In this document: positions 9,609 through 22,079 of the stretch, piece by piece
How positions within the stretch are numbered: the stretch's first letter is position 1
Layout of the letters: each line of letters begins with the position of its first letter
Source: Trileptium ribeirensis
Lineage: Eukaryota > Nematoda > Enoplea > Enoplida > Thoracostomopsidae
Length of the DNA: 64,000 bases
Direction of reading: 5' to 3'
Assembly (NCBI GenBank): GCA_030248225.1
Contig: JASANE010000798.1
Span: forward strand, 33,372 to 97,371
Notes under the pieces: generated by a model
What the model saw: the letters and a program-made list of their open reading frames with translations, nothing else
Told to the model about the DNA's origin: nothing
Databases searched by the model: none
Position numbers and translations under genes: made by a program

Positions 9609-12600
9609 CTATAATAATATTAAAACATCGACCAATATGCATAATGAAAGAATATGGAGCCGTCAATGATCAAGCAGGACAGCCCTTCATAAAACATCGA
9701 ACACTACGAATAACATGTGATGCCAGACTGTCAATGACTGGCCTGAACACTGTCACAGAAATTGAGCACTGCGTCAGGCTGTCGGGCTTGTCAATCCTCT
9801 TATCGATAGATGGGCAGATAGATAGAATGAAATAAATCAGTAAAACAATATGTCCGTTACACGGTCTCGTTCTGCTAAAGGAAGAAAAAATTTGTGACTA
9901 ATCTATATCTACGCTGGAGGCTGCCCAACTGAAAAAATGGCATTTCATATGGTCCAGCACGTATAACAAATGCGAAAGCTTCAGCCTAACACGTTCTCAA
10001 GACATTCCCAAGATCGTTCAATAACCACATCTCATAAATCTCGTGGAGAACCATGACCAACGACAACAGCCGCTAAATAACCAGTTTCCACAGATCAACT
10101 ATGACTGTTCACTTCCACGAAGAAGGAACGCGGAAGCAGATTACATGTGACAACTATCCCAACACCATGATCACCCACTGATAATGAGGAAGCCAAGTAT
10201 AAATTCTTGAAAAATTTTAGCTGGTGAATTTAGGTTGATTAAAATAGAGAATGTAATGTTCGGTGGTGCGCCAACAGCGGCGGCACAGCAGGGTTTACCA
10301 TCGGTTTTCCGGAGCACAGTCACATGAAACGGTTAACCACTGTTTCGAACTTTCAAACTTCGCGCAAGATGCAGTGCCGTTATAGCAACTAACGCGATAC
10401 CAAATGCGAACGGCGTTTTTTACACATAGAATCTGATAATAAAATATAAATCTATAAACTACTGCAACAGTCAGAAAAAGGATTCTAATTGTTGAACCGA
10501 TTCCTTGAATATAGACATTACATATAAACCGCATTGGCGATTGATAGCAGTTTGCGAATAGCAGTTTTTAAAGCACTCACATCGAAAGTGATTTAAACGG
10601 ATGATCAGCGATTCTTAACATTACTGCAATATTCTATGGCATAATATGAAAATACTGTTTCGTACTTTTGGATGTTGCTATGGAAATGTGTTATCTTCAC
10701 GCTTCGATTCAGCCGCAGTGCCGCTTCCTTTGCAACCTTAAACATGTTACACATTGCCATAAGTTCTCATGCATATAACAATCTCATTATCGTAAATATA
10801 TTATACTGGCATAACAATCTCACATTAATTGATCATCGTTACGAAGGTTCGAACATTTTCTTATATATCCTACAGTTTAACTCATAAGCGTACGATACCT
10901 CAATTTGAATTAGTGGTAATACTGAAATAGCAATCGATAAATAAATGTTACTAATCGACATGGTGAAAATAAACATGTCCGTTTTTTTATTATTTATCTT
11001 TCACAGCAGCATAACCCATGTTCTACTAAAGAAAGCCCGTGCAAATGTGTTATATGTAACGGTAACTTTTATGTTGCAAAGCTACGAAACAACCTCTGGG
11101 CTTGTCATCCTTAAAATAACCAACCTGGCCCTTTCGCGTGTAAAATTAAGGTTTTTGAATAGCAAATCCGAAACATTTATACAGTCCTTGATATAGACGA
11201 CGACATTTCTGAAGAAAAACGATTCGTAAGAAATGGTAAGATTTAACAAATTTTTGATCTGGTTCGAAGAACTGTAGCTATATTTTCAAAGTTTTCCAGG
11301 AGAAAATAAAATGGAAAGTCCCCAAAGCATCAACTTATCACTTCTTAACAAATGTGCATAAGCCACAGCTTTTGATTTTTAACAAGATAAGAAAAAACAT
11401 CTTACCTGGAATAGGCAAACTTATTAAATTTACTAATAAATCTACTTTCAAAAAGTCATATCTTCTCTGTTATGATAAGTAAATAAAATGTTATCTAACA
11501 GCTTGAAATTATAATTTTAATGAATGAAAGAAAATTAGTATTTTGAGTTTAACAGCTCCATTTTTGTGTTTTGTTCAGTCAAAACAGATATGCAAATGTA
11601 TCACATGCAGGAGTTCGCTGTATACCCTGCTTTTTGATAATTTTAGTGAGGTTAAAGTTTAAGGTTACGTTGTTCGGCTTGCTTCCGATATTATAAATGG
11701 CGATCAGGCTTCAGAAATAGGTGGAATGGAGAACCACTACCCCTTCAGAGATCAAAGTTTATCCCATGCTTTTGGTTGACAAGGAAAAATGCAACGCTAA
11801 CAATAAAATTCCACAATAGCAACTTCGATATCAAAACAAACAAATATGCAGTGCAAGTAGCACATCGATTGTTTACAATTTTTACGATGTTTTGACAGAT
11901 GGAGAAGGTCGCTTTTGAATGGATCAAAAAAATCTGCGATCCCAATTTGGGTCCTCCTCCTTCCTCGAGCTAGCACTTGACCCCGAATTGTGGGAACTGC
12001 TGTAACACCTGAGAGATATAACAAAAAACAGGAAATAACATAAACATATTTGATAATAGATAGTATATAATGTCCTGCATGCCACAGAAGTTTGGTGTCG
12101 ATGCTTGTTTAAAGATTATAATTTGATTGAGTTAATACATGCAATTGTTAAAACCAAAAACAAAACCGTTTTTCATCACATTAGCCAGGCATAATAGATC
12201 AGATAATCATTTATTAAAGCCACATAGAAAGCTATTTTCCTACAGCAGCTTATTTCTTCTAAACAGTGTGACAACAAAGAGATCCTTCTTTCCTTTTTCA
12301 ATTCAAAAGAACATATAGCATAACAAATTTTGATACTTGCCCATGATAAGAACTCTTTATTATAATTTAGGTAATAATGCACAAATTTCTTTACGATAAA
12401 TATAAAAAATAAACAACTCACCGCAAATATACAGTTTTAATCCAAAAAAGTTATAAATACCTAAATTCGGCTTAAAAATATGTTAAGGTATCTCTAAATA
12501 TCCTAAAGAGTATTCTAAAAAAGCTACCAGGGCCCAAGTGAAGGGCCGAGACGCTAGTTTTGGATGAAACACAAAAAGCACAGTAAACTAATAAATTTAA

Positions 12601-13698
12601 TCCAAAAAGGGGATGCAGATACCAAAATTCATCCCAAAGGTAGAAATTTTAGTTATTTGAAGCAGTTGAGATAGACTAATTTCATAGGGCACCATTTTTT
12701 AAATCTATCAAGGCCTAAAACCGTGAAGATATGTAGTTATTTTTTCCCAAACTAGGTCATACTCTCTAAAAAATCGTATGGTTCCAAAGTTTTTGAATTT
12801 TTTTACACCGCAAGACATTTTAACTCAAAACAATATATCCGGCTTGTTGAGGAGCACATTCGTAGGCAAACTTATTATCAGATGCGATGATCAAGGGTGG
12901 TGCGCAAATTCATACCAAGGAAAGGTGACGATTCCTTCAATTGCTCTGTGAACACATTATAATATATGTTGCTTGCAGACTGTCCATCGTTAGATACAGC
13001 CAATCAACTTTAAATGAATAATCTATAGCTGTAGCAATATTATCAAAGTCTACTTTCTTGAAACTAGTAGGCGTCCATTTGAATACACTATCAGACCTTT
13101 TTTACCACAAGTGGATTAAGCATTCTTAATTCCTAGATAGTGCTGCACATTGAATTAACGTTTGATAAAGTACTATCGGTCACAATACCACTGCATTGCT
13201 AATTTGCATGAGACATCTACAGCAGCGCTTAACGCTTACCATAAGACCCTGACGCCGCGCAATGGATTGATCCTCGTAAATTACCGATGGGTGCAAACGT
13301 TCTAAGGAACAATAATCCAAAATACAATAAGTACTAAAACTATAGTCAGCAGTGGCGCACTGGCATAACTGCGCTAATGCTATTTCTACCCTGCCGTACT
13401 TAAAAAGCATCATGAAAGACACAAGGATTTAGGGATACGGAATGACAGCCCGCCTCAAAATGCAAACTTTCGGAAAAATCTCACTGCTTACAATAATAAC
13501 TATGCACCATGCGAGTCCCAATTTTACAACAAACCTTGCATGAAACCCGATAATATACTAAGTATATACAGTCAGGGACAAAAGTAAGTGCAGACGCCGA
13601 AGATCAGAATTGCGTACGGACGCAGAAAGATGCAATTATGTTCGTCTGCGTTCTTTTTTGTACATCTAATTTTGTTGGTGACTGTACGTAGAATTTAC
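9609..13698. other. UBA2 introns between exons 2 and 4
   Basis: Apart from exon 3 at 10666-10736, the two introns (9609-10665 and 10737-13698) hold AT-rich sequence with no recognised gene. The stretch 11885-12010 shares a TGACCCCGAATT-type block with 55890-55930, which suggests a dispersed repeat. Confidence 0.4.
10666..10736 (-). CDS. UBA2: UBA2 exon 3: adenylation domain
   Basis: The 71-nt exon starts in phase 0 with VAKEAALRLNRSVKI and leaves two bases over. It matches the human segment that begins VAKESVLQFYPKANI, which follows the Lys72 region. The acceptor AG is at 10737-10738 and the donor GTACGA at 10665. The two leftover bases (AA) combine with the first base of exon 4 to make Asn, matching the conserved IMN of the family. 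The frame stays open past the donor for about 15 codons, but that extension is not UBA2-like. Confidence 0.94.
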
Positions 13699-13782
13699 CT
13701 CAGCTTTCGAACGACCAACATGTTGCTTTTGAAACAAAAACTGGCGATTCAAGTTGCTGACGTCAATTGTGTCTAAATCGAT
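13699..13782 (-). CDS. UBA2: UBA2 exon 2: adenylation domain, DTID and NLNRQFLF motifs
   Basis: The exon has 28 codons in phase 0. It begins [17 protein letters not shown] and ends with the GRSKAE segment. Joined to exon 1 it restores the family pattern IDL-IDLDTID without a gap. The aspartate of DTID, the NLNR stretch and the lysine of GRSK correspond to ATP-binding residues known in human UBA2 (Asp48, 56-59, Lys72). The acceptor AG is at 13783-13784 behind a T-rich tract, and the donor is GTAAAT at 13698. The intron to exon 1 is 5.2 kb and full of repeats. Confidence 0.96.
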
Positions 13783-13899
13783 CTAAAACTATGCAACAAA
13801 CAATGAATCCAGTACACATACCGTGTAACATAGAATATTTTGTAACGCATATATCAAAATGATAATTTAACTTCTTGAAATTAAAAATAGTATAAACAA

Positions 13900-15660
13900 G
13901 CGAGGATGAAACGGAGCGAGCGTGGTTTCATTTTTAAGTTATCATTTTGTTTGATCACCTGTAGCAGGCTGTTTCGATGTATATACTATCCTTACTTCTG
14001 AAACCATGAACCTGTTGAAAAACCTAAAACATCGTTGACCTTGTCTAAATCCATCGAAAACAACTCACAACACATGAAAAATATGTGATGGTGTCTAGAT
14101 AACCAAACCATCCTATTCACCCTACCACCAGAAAACCAATATAAGCAATTCTTGATGTACGCAATACGTAACTAAAACTACTGAAGACAGACTAATCTGA
14201 AAATAGTGTTCAGTGACCCTGAACCCATGGAACACACATAAAAAAGTATGAAATACGAATGCTTGACTTCCAAATCATTGTATCCAGCGTAACGAAAAAT
14301 CCCTATTACTATTTTTGATGCCATGTACCAAACTAGTGAAGACCAACTATATTATGCTAGACTCTCCATTCGCCGAAAATTCGACCTGGGCGGTGCCCGA
14401 TTTTACCAGGGAGCATGTTGCTAAAAACGGATAAAAATAGTGTCAGAAAACTGCCAAACGCCATTGATAGAGAGAAAAGATATTTTGCAGCAAATTTTGC
14501 AACATTTCCGAAATTTTGGCTCGGAGACGGAATTTTAGTACAGATTTTGATCAAAATTTATTTCAACTTGGGGGTGTATTTACTCAGCCGAAAAACGTTT
14601 ACAAAGAGGCGATGAACCAGAGGGAGCCCAAAATTCTCCCAGGGGGCTCGAACCGTAGCGCATCCGGTTTTGCCAAGAGGCAGTTGAAAAAACCAAAGGG
14701 CCACCCCTCCCGCAATTTGCCCATCCCGATTTTCGAATTCGGGTTCCCTAACCCTCCTAAACCCAATTAAAACGTCTAAAAAGCTTAAGATACTCGTGCT
14801 GGACTATAGATAACCACAAGATTGTATTTAGGCTACCGGAAAACCTATATAGACAATTTTTGATGACGCAATAAGTAATCAAACAACTGAAGACAGTCTA
14901 TATTTTTCGAAATCTAGTTCATTGTTCCTAAACCCATTGAAAGCCCATGAAATGTGCACACTGGACTCTAGACAAAATGCAGTAAAGCTTCAGAAGTTCC
15001 TATATATAGGCCATTCTTGATGCCGTGCACGTCATACATGAGACAAATGAAAAAGCAGAACATTTTAGAAATCGATTTAATCGACAGTAAAACCCTTGAA
15101 ACCGTACGAGGAAGTATAATATATTCAGACTGGACTATAGACAGCTAAAAATCGTGTTCAGCGTGCTTGAAAGCTCAGCTAATAGGTCCTCGTTGTAAGG
15201 TAAAACGACGAATAGCACGGCGAAATTTGCAAAATTTCAATTTTTTGGCAAAGGGATAACGAACCATATTCGGGCCCGCATCCTCCCAGAGAGTGGTCCC
15301 ACAAAAGTCATTTTCGACAAATTTGTAGATCCCGATGTGTTGATTCCGATAGTTGTCTCCATTTTTCGATGCGAAATACTGGTGCCCGCATGGCAAGATA
15401 TAGCAAAGAACTCTTAAAAACCAGTTTTTTTGTCATTTTTACTCTGGATATGGGGTCAGAGCTGGTAGCGTTCAACTAAAGGGCACATAGTCATCACTTT
15501 TGCTATTGAGAAAAACTGTCGAAATCAGTCCACCCGAAAGAGAGTTATGAATGACAGCGACAGACAAAATTTTTTTTACGATTTTTCCATTAGCGGTCTC
15601 AGTGGAAACTCCGCTCGCTTTGCACGTTTTGTTTCCATTAGTAAAAATTGAAAATTTATT
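13900..15660 (+). repeat. Composite dispersed repeat (forward copy, longest)
   Basis: It starts with a block shared with 50.89 kb (TTTAAGTTATCATTTTGTTT against TTTAAGTATAATTTTGTTTA). It continues with CTAGATAACCAAACCATC, CCAGAAAACC and TTCTTGATG motifs that occur twice here (about 14095 and 14800-14860). The far end (15460-15620) matches 51.8-52.02 kb and the inverse of 4.93-5.15 kb. Inserted within it is a segment at 14360-14760 that also occurs inverted at 22080-22430 (ACTCTCCATTCG, CCCGATTTTACCAGG, CCCAAAATTCTCCC). It lies in the first UBA2 intron. Confidence 0.65.
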
Positions 15661-16074
15661 TTTATTATATTTTAAGATCAATCACTATTACAGCGCAACA
15701 CAACTGAATATTAAGCTAGTTATCATACGAGCTTCACTGTTTAATGCTTGTTCCAATTTTCAAAACTGCAAACTGTATTGAGAGCTGCTGTCCTATTAAG
15801 TGCTCTTCAACCATCGTTGCGTTATGATTAAAGCCAAAGTTTAAACACAATGACCACAAGTCCTAGTTATATAATCGTTGAACATACACTGTCACTACAA
15901 TGATTACAATGACTGTTCTCAACTAGCGTAACACTAAAATCTTTTTATGCTACAACCACATCTGAGTGATAAACTGAAATATCGTCACCTACTAGGCACC
16001 TACATAACTAGGGACTTGTCTGATGGCCAAGAAAGTGAATTCTGGGTGTATATAAGTTATGAAAATACTTAATT

Positions 16075-17000
16075 TCGTTAAAGCCGAAGATCCAAAACAA
16101 AACTCAAATAGTAGAGCACCACATATATACCTATATATAGCTTTGTTCTTTGAACTAAATGAGCCCGAGCGCGGCTGAAACGCTCTAGTCGTTGAGGAGA
16201 TATGACCAATTTGGTGGTTTTCGGATCCCAAGGGCTCATGTATAAACAATCTTTACCCAACCCTGCTAGACCGGTGCAGTCAATAGCAATGCAGCATATA
16301 TAGATATACAGAGCTTCGCTTTCTGAACAAAATGAGCCCAAACTTAGCCGAATCGTTCCAGCAGTTGATAAGATATGTCAGGTTTGGTGTTTTCGGGGTA
16401 CCAAGGGTCCATGTACAAGCCATCTTTACCCACCCTGCTCTACAGAAATAGCAATGCAGCGCATATAGCTATTTAGAGCGTTGCTTTCTGAACAAAATGA
16501 GCCCAGTCTTCGCCTAATGGTTCCAGTGGTTGAGGTGATATGGCCAATTTGGTGTTTTCGGGGGTCCCATGAGCCAATCCTAAAACCCATTTTGACCTAA
16601 GCCTGGAACGTAGGTGACCTCGGAAATAGCAACACAGCGTATATATTTATATGGGGCTTTATTTCCTGAACAAAATGGGTAGTTGTGGAGATATGACTCA
16701 TAACCTGCTTTGGAGGGATCCACAGGGACCATACCTGGGCCCTGTCGGACTCCGTTTGGAGGGGCAAGGAGTTGGAACCAGTTTTTGCGTCTAACCCAAA
16801 GGGCACAAATAGAAATTTCAAGCTTTCGAATGAGGTATCGCACGACCAGATCTGCCTATCAGAAGTTGAGTTATGGATGTCACCCGAAAAAATCCACAAA
16901 CAGATGCTACCAAATTTTACGCCCCCGGCTAGTAAGACTTCTTCGCTTCGCTCGTTTTACTCACTCATTCAGAATTCAAATATATCCATTATAAGTCAAA
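16075..17000 (+). repeat. ~170-bp tandem repeat with a distinct tail
   Basis: AAATGAGCCC occurs near 16157, 16329 and 16496, and a degenerate AAATGGGTAG lies near 16672, giving a period of roughly 167-176 bp. Each unit has GAACAAAATGAGCCC, a GATATG block, TTGGTGTTTTCGG and TCTTTACCCA. The tail from about 16740 ends near TCTTCGCTTCGCTCG. The same units and tail recur at 57.4-58.5 kb in a GRWD1 intron. Overlapping ~100-codon frames here are artefacts of the repeat. Confidence 0.7.
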
Positions 17001-19023
17001 CCAGGAACGATATACTCTGCAATGACTTAAATACCGGCCACCTCCTTCCAACTGCCAGAACCTATGGGTTCTAAGAAACTGGTACTGGGTTATTAGTCAT
17101 ACAACAATAAGTTTTAGAAATTACTGTAAGAATGATTATATAACATGTCGCACTACATTAGTACTCTTTCTTTACGATGCCATACACTTGTTATTTTTTC
17201 GTATTTTTGAATGACTCAAGCCCCACTACTGACTATAAGCGCCTTAATTTAGTAGGCAGCTTCAATGGGTCAAACAAGAAGCAACCGAAATCGTTGATCC
17301 GCAATCAGTAAATTATACAAAGAACATCACAAATGGAACCGGAAGGTGGTTGACAGGGATGACTACAATCACAGGTGTTACATAGCAGAGCAGTGTGTCC
17401 CGGGAAACTGTGTGGATGGTGAACTTACGTCAACAATAAGCGACGCCGCAAAATGTCATTTCTTACACAGAACCCAATTACATAAATTACATGAAGCAGT
17501 CAAAAATTGCAAATACATCCGCGGAAAATAAGAGAACACTTTTGCCTAAGAATATACATTTCGCCATTATGTAACCTTCGCAAATTTAAATGTTTATGTA
17601 AATTGATCTTTGCAATGCAAGCATAATCACGCACACGTCTCGTCTTAAGTCTCTTTACACATGCACATCAGACAGAAACACAAAATACAGCAGTTGGCTT
17701 CTTCAAATAGGGTGATTTCCCCAGGTATTTCGACCTCCCTTGCTTTATGCCCCCAGGTAAATTTTGGATTGCATCATGTAGTTTCCTGTAGCACTAAATA
17801 ATGACCAAATTTTTGCCGTATGGACAAGAGAATATGCCAATGTTTCCATAATTTTGCCCGCGGGAATAATATGCCAATTTTATACTAAAATTTCCTTTTT
17901 TTAAGCAAGAATAAGTTCAATCAGCTTCCAAATTAGTCATTTTTGATGTTTTCTGACGGTTACACTACATAATGTATGGTACCCAGTTCAAGTAGAGGAC
18001 GCCCATATGAAGTGAGTAAATTGGGGTCCCCTGTTCCCACATATTCCTCCAGTTCCGAACTGGGGGACTCTCAAATCATGCACCCAGGTATAATTTTGGT
18101 AGTTCCGAGAAGCAAGTGCAAAAACAATGCAGCCGACCAGATATGAACACATATAGCATCGATTGTGCTAATGCAATAAAATTTTCAAATACTGGTGCAG
18201 ATATATAGACGCTACAACTTTATAAATATCTGGGCTCGCCAAATTGTGACGGTTTTTTTCGTTTCCCATAAAAATAAGAAAATTTTGAGCTTCGTCTGGC
18301 AGTTTTTCCTTTGGCCACTCGTAAAATACGTACTTCCAGCTGACATAAGGAATAATTGTTTTTAAAAATTCCTGCGAACCGAAATGAAAAAAATTTAATA
18401 GATTAAGCTAAAAAGACAGTTTAAAAAATATTTCCTATCTGATTTATGGTTCAGTAGCGTTGCTTAAGCTTTTTATTAACCACTTAATCGCTTTATACTG
18501 AAAAGCAACAACATATTTTTAAACACAAAAGCGCAAAGTCAACCCAGACGTGTTTCTTGACAGACTCTCAGACTTGACACATAAGGCGTGTGTGCCTCCT
18601 GGCTATACCCATCCCGATCAGGACAATAGTATCATGAAAACACTCTTGGCATAATTTAAAGCAAATGGTGAGGCAAGTATAATGCAGTTTGATCTTTGGA
18701 CTAATCCTTATTTCATCCGTTAAAATTTTAGTTTAGAACAATTGTTTCGATACAAAGCAAGTATATACTTTATACAAACAAAGCTCAATAAAGTTTGTTA
18801 CACTTACCCTTGTTTCTCGGTAAAATAAGACAAACTAAACGGTGGAATCTTGAGGTAACATGGCTAGTCATACTTTTCTTTAAAATTTGTAAGGAAATCC
18901 TACTGCTAATGACTGTGAACGTAATAAAAATTGAAAGCAGAAATTTTACCTATAATCCGGGAATTTAGCTAGTGATCGTATAGTTAATCTTTAAATTATA
19001 TAATCAATTTATTAAAACGTTAC
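17000..19023. other. Distal part of the first UBA2 intron
   Basis: No gene is recognised. Blocks containing CCCAGGTA and CCCCCAGG recur at 17.70-18.10 and 19.49-19.58 kb, suggesting decayed repeats. The 61-codon plus frame at 17346-17531 is cysteine and histidine-containing but has no recognisable domain. Confidence 0.4.
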
Positions 19024-19143
19024 CAAATCAATATTGCCGAAATTTGACATCGTTAAATTTTTGAGCAACTCGCACCCAATTCCACCAGCCCCAACTACGA
19101 GCACACGAATAGACGACAACTTCTCACGATGTAAATATAACAT
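19024..19143 (-). CDS. UBA2: UBA2 exon 1: N-terminus of SUMO-activating enzyme subunit 2
   Basis: This exon encodes 40 residues. [18 protein letters not shown] is the glycine-rich ATP-binding loop at the start of the adenylation domain of the SUMO E1 subunit UBA2 (SAE2). UBA2 pairs with SAE1 in the nucleus to adenylate SUMO and carry it as a thioester. The match is closer to UBA2 than to UBA1 or UBA3. The exon ends in IDL, followed by a GT donor at 19022-19023, in phase 0. I chose the ATG at 19143 because it leaves 12 residues before RVLVV, close to the short leader of the family. The frame stays open upstream to an ATG at 19236, but those 31 extra residues are hydrophobic and unlike UBA2. 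The start is therefore the least certain part. Confidence 0.93.
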
Positions 19144-20690
19144 TTTGTTACCATCCAATAACTCTTTAAATACAGGCAAACACAAAATTACATTAAAAAT
19201 AAACAGGAATAATAAATTGAATCCATTCGTAAACAAAACTACGATAGTAAATGAACAAGGTCAATTCAACAGAAGTGTCACCTAGTAGATATGGATACAA
19301 AAAACCTAAATTCATCAGCGAATACAAGGATTTTAGCGAAAATTGTTGCCGCAACTTGGCGTAGAAAAGCGTAACTTTAAAAAAGCACAAAAAAACTAGC
19401 TAGTGAAAGAACATTTCACATCTTGATGATTATTGAAGAGAAAAAGCTAAAAACTGAATCATCTAGTTTTGTGACAGTGTTCACTACACCCAAACAACCC
19501 TGGTGTTTTCACAGTGGTTCCCCAGGAGGTTCGAGCAACCACCAGGTCATGCAATCAGGCTTTGGTTTCCCCCAGCACACCCTAGGTATTTGATGTGACG
19601 CTAAACGTTATAACAAAACTCAGTATATATATACTATTGCTTATATCTTGATTATTCACTATAAAATCCTATTAAAATGAAGCTCGGCCCGCAGAAATAG
19701 TATTTTCAGTGGGTAAAGCAGGTATTTATGGTTCCGCCAGGTAGAAACTGGGGTACCCCGGCTCAAAACCCCTCGGTAAATGTTCATCCTGTGGACAAGC
19801 CAGCAAACTTCGACGATTGACCTTAATCTATGCACGATATACGTGCATATACCAGGGATTAAAGTGAATTCCGGTTTCGGCTAATTTTTACCAGATGTTT
19901 TTTGGATATTTGCATGTGGATATTTGCAACTTATAATAAAAATTTCCTTTCCTTGTCAAAATTAGCAGACAAACTAAACCAAAACTGCAGCAATAGTCTT
20001 GATGCTCATAACATAAAACGAAACATATTCCATCTTTGTTTGCTCAGCATCTTTTTCGATATTTTCTAAAACGGTACATAATACACAGAGACAAAACTCA
20101 ATGAGACACAAACATATCTATAATTCTTGATGTTCTCCGTAGTCCGGAATTTATTAGCTAATCCGTTATTTAAACGAAAGGCTAAGGGATCTTGCAGAAT
20201 ATCTTTGTATATGGCTTTATCAGTTAATTCTCTTGCACTCGTGAAACCACAACGTTTAGCAGTTACAAGAAATTCGTATTTCTAAAAATTGTACAACACG
20301 TCGTAATTCTGTCAATTCGTCAAAAGTAATTCGTCCAGATAGTGGAAATGAGGCGAGCGTTGAGCAGTCTGCTTTTTGTGTATAAGTGGTAATTTTTGAA
20401 ATTTTAGGAACTCAAAAATTTCCAAATTTTGCTAAAAATTTCACTATTTTTTGCCAATTTAAATAAATTTTTTCTTAATTCCCATTTTTTGCATATTTCA
20501 CACCTATTTTTACCATTTTTTTATTTTTGCTAAGGGGTTTTTCCCTGGTATTACCGCGGAAGGCGGTGCGAAGCCTTCAACGGCGTGGGAGTAGTAGATT
20601 TGGCGTCAGGGTCTGACCATTACGGGGGTTACCCCGTTATATATTTTTCATTTAGGCCTAGCGACAGACGTTTGAAGACGAAAGGATTTG
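19144..20690. other. Upstream flank of UBA2
   Basis: This interval must contain the UBA2 promoter and 5' UTR, but I see no distinctive promoter motif. 20390-20530 is T-rich low-complexity sequence. No gene is seen. Confidence 0.4.
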
Positions 20691-20699
20691 AAGGGGTGG

Positions 20700-20830
20700 G
20701 GTGGGATTCGATAAGCGACTTCAAAGCAGTTATATAAAGCTGCTATATGCAATACCCACGACTTCCCACTCTAGTTCCGCAAGCAAACGCTGTAAACAAC
20801 TAAGCTAAAGGCTGAGCTATCTCTGCCCGA
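20700..20830 (-). repeat. tRNA-derived SINE-like module A
   Basis: Read on the minus strand it starts GGGCAGAGATAGCTCAG, an A-box-like tRNA sequence, and continues TTGCTTGCGGAACTAGAG. A B-box-like ATCGAATCCCACCCC lies at the far end near 20702-20718, after an insertion of about 40 bases. It is too degenerate for a tRNA gene. Confidence 0.6.
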
Positions 20831-20999
20831 CTTCACAACGACTATTATAAAGCCGTTATATTCTGCATCCTTTCGTCTTTCCTTAAGACATACCAATGAC
20901 CTGATTTTTACATAACCATTTCGTAAATATGGAGGCTATATCTAAAAAGATGGTGGGACCCTTATCTGATTCCACCTGCTTCAGGAGGACACAAAAGTT

Positions 21000-21082
21000 G
21001 CGTAGGGGCACTATACGAACACACGCCACTGCTTTTGGATCCGCAAGCAGGTGTTCTTCCCACCAAGCCATCCCTGCCCAAG
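21000..21082 (-). repeat. tRNA-derived SINE-like module B
   Basis: On the minus strand it reads GGGCAGGGATGGCTTGGTGG, then CTGCTTGCGGATCCAAAAGC, and ends with a B-box-like GTGTTCGTATAG. The order and spacing match modules A, C and D and the plus-strand copy at 28571. Confidence 0.6.
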
Positions 21083-21118
21083 TTCAGAGCAGTTATAACG
21101 TTGTGATATACTACACCG

Positions 21119-21183
21119 ACGACCTGCCGCTATTGGATACGCAAGCAGCCGCTCTATATAACTAAACTGCCAATTCCCGACTT
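21119..21183 (-). repeat. tRNA-derived SINE-like module C (partial)
   Basis: On the minus strand it reads CGGGAATTGGCAGTTTAGTT, then GCTGCTTGCGTATCCAATAG. It is truncated before a B box. It sits about 40 bp from module B. Confidence 0.5.
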
Positions 21184-21309
21184 TTCAGCAGATATTAAAT
21201 CGCCAAATTCGACACCCCCTTTACTCCTGTTATATATTTTCGTTTAGAGCCTGCATTAGGAGCTTAAAGACGAAGGGATTTAAAAAACGGGCCGCTGAAA
21301 CTTGGGCTG

Positions 21310-21388
21310 TGTGGTATTCGAAATTATGGCCTCCTGCTCTTGGATCCGCAAGTAGATACTTTACCGACTAAGTTATCCTCGCCCGACT
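21310..21388 (-). repeat. tRNA-derived SINE-like module D
   Basis: On the minus strand it reads GGGCGAGGATAACTTAGTCGG (A-box-like), TACTTGCGGATCCAAGAGCA, and ends with TTTCGAATACCAC (B-box-like). It is the best preserved of the four antisense modules, at about tRNA length. Confidence 0.65.
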
Positions 21389-22079
21389 TCATAACTATTA
21401 TAAAGCCATTATTTTCGACACACCTCCATCTTCCATTAAGGAACACAACTGACTTTATTTTCATGTATGTATTTCGTATATATATTTTATTTTATAATCG
21501 GATTAATGATTAGCTACACTTAAGCTGTTACCCCTTAGGCCATGCATGTGGGGTGAGGGGTAATGGGCGCAGGTACGATTCTGGTTCGGCAAGGCGGCAG
21601 TAGCTTCCAACCTCTCCAGTACGACCTTCATATTATGTATTTTTCATTTAGGGCGCGCGATAGAAACTTGAGGATGAAAGGATTTGAAAAACTGCAGAGG
21701 GATTCCCTAAGCTATTTAAGTGGTTTTGGGTCCAAACACCTTATTTTAGTTCCTAAGCCCCCCGCGAGACCAAATTATCTGGAGTTCACAAATTTTTAGT
21801 TATTACATCCTTCCTCCCTTTTTGAGTTATTTTCTTCCTTATTTCGGTTCTAAATAACCCTAAAATCTACTAAGTTACATAATTCCGCTTTATTTTGTTT
21901 ATTAGCTAACTTATCTTTCAACTGATTTTAGTTTTCTGATTTTTCTGACAAGTTGTTGTTGTATAATCTATTGGACGCACTTACTGAATAGATTGTCCCA
22001 CGCTTATCCGCCAACAACTAGTAGCTAATGGTAGTAGCCATACCAGTCGCTATATACTGTCTGGGCTTTCAAAATTGTG

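Noticed and set aside
16580..17074. Several overlapping ~100-codon frames
   Set aside because: They fall in the ~170-bp repeat and its tail and recur in variant form at 58 kb without a conserved reading frame.
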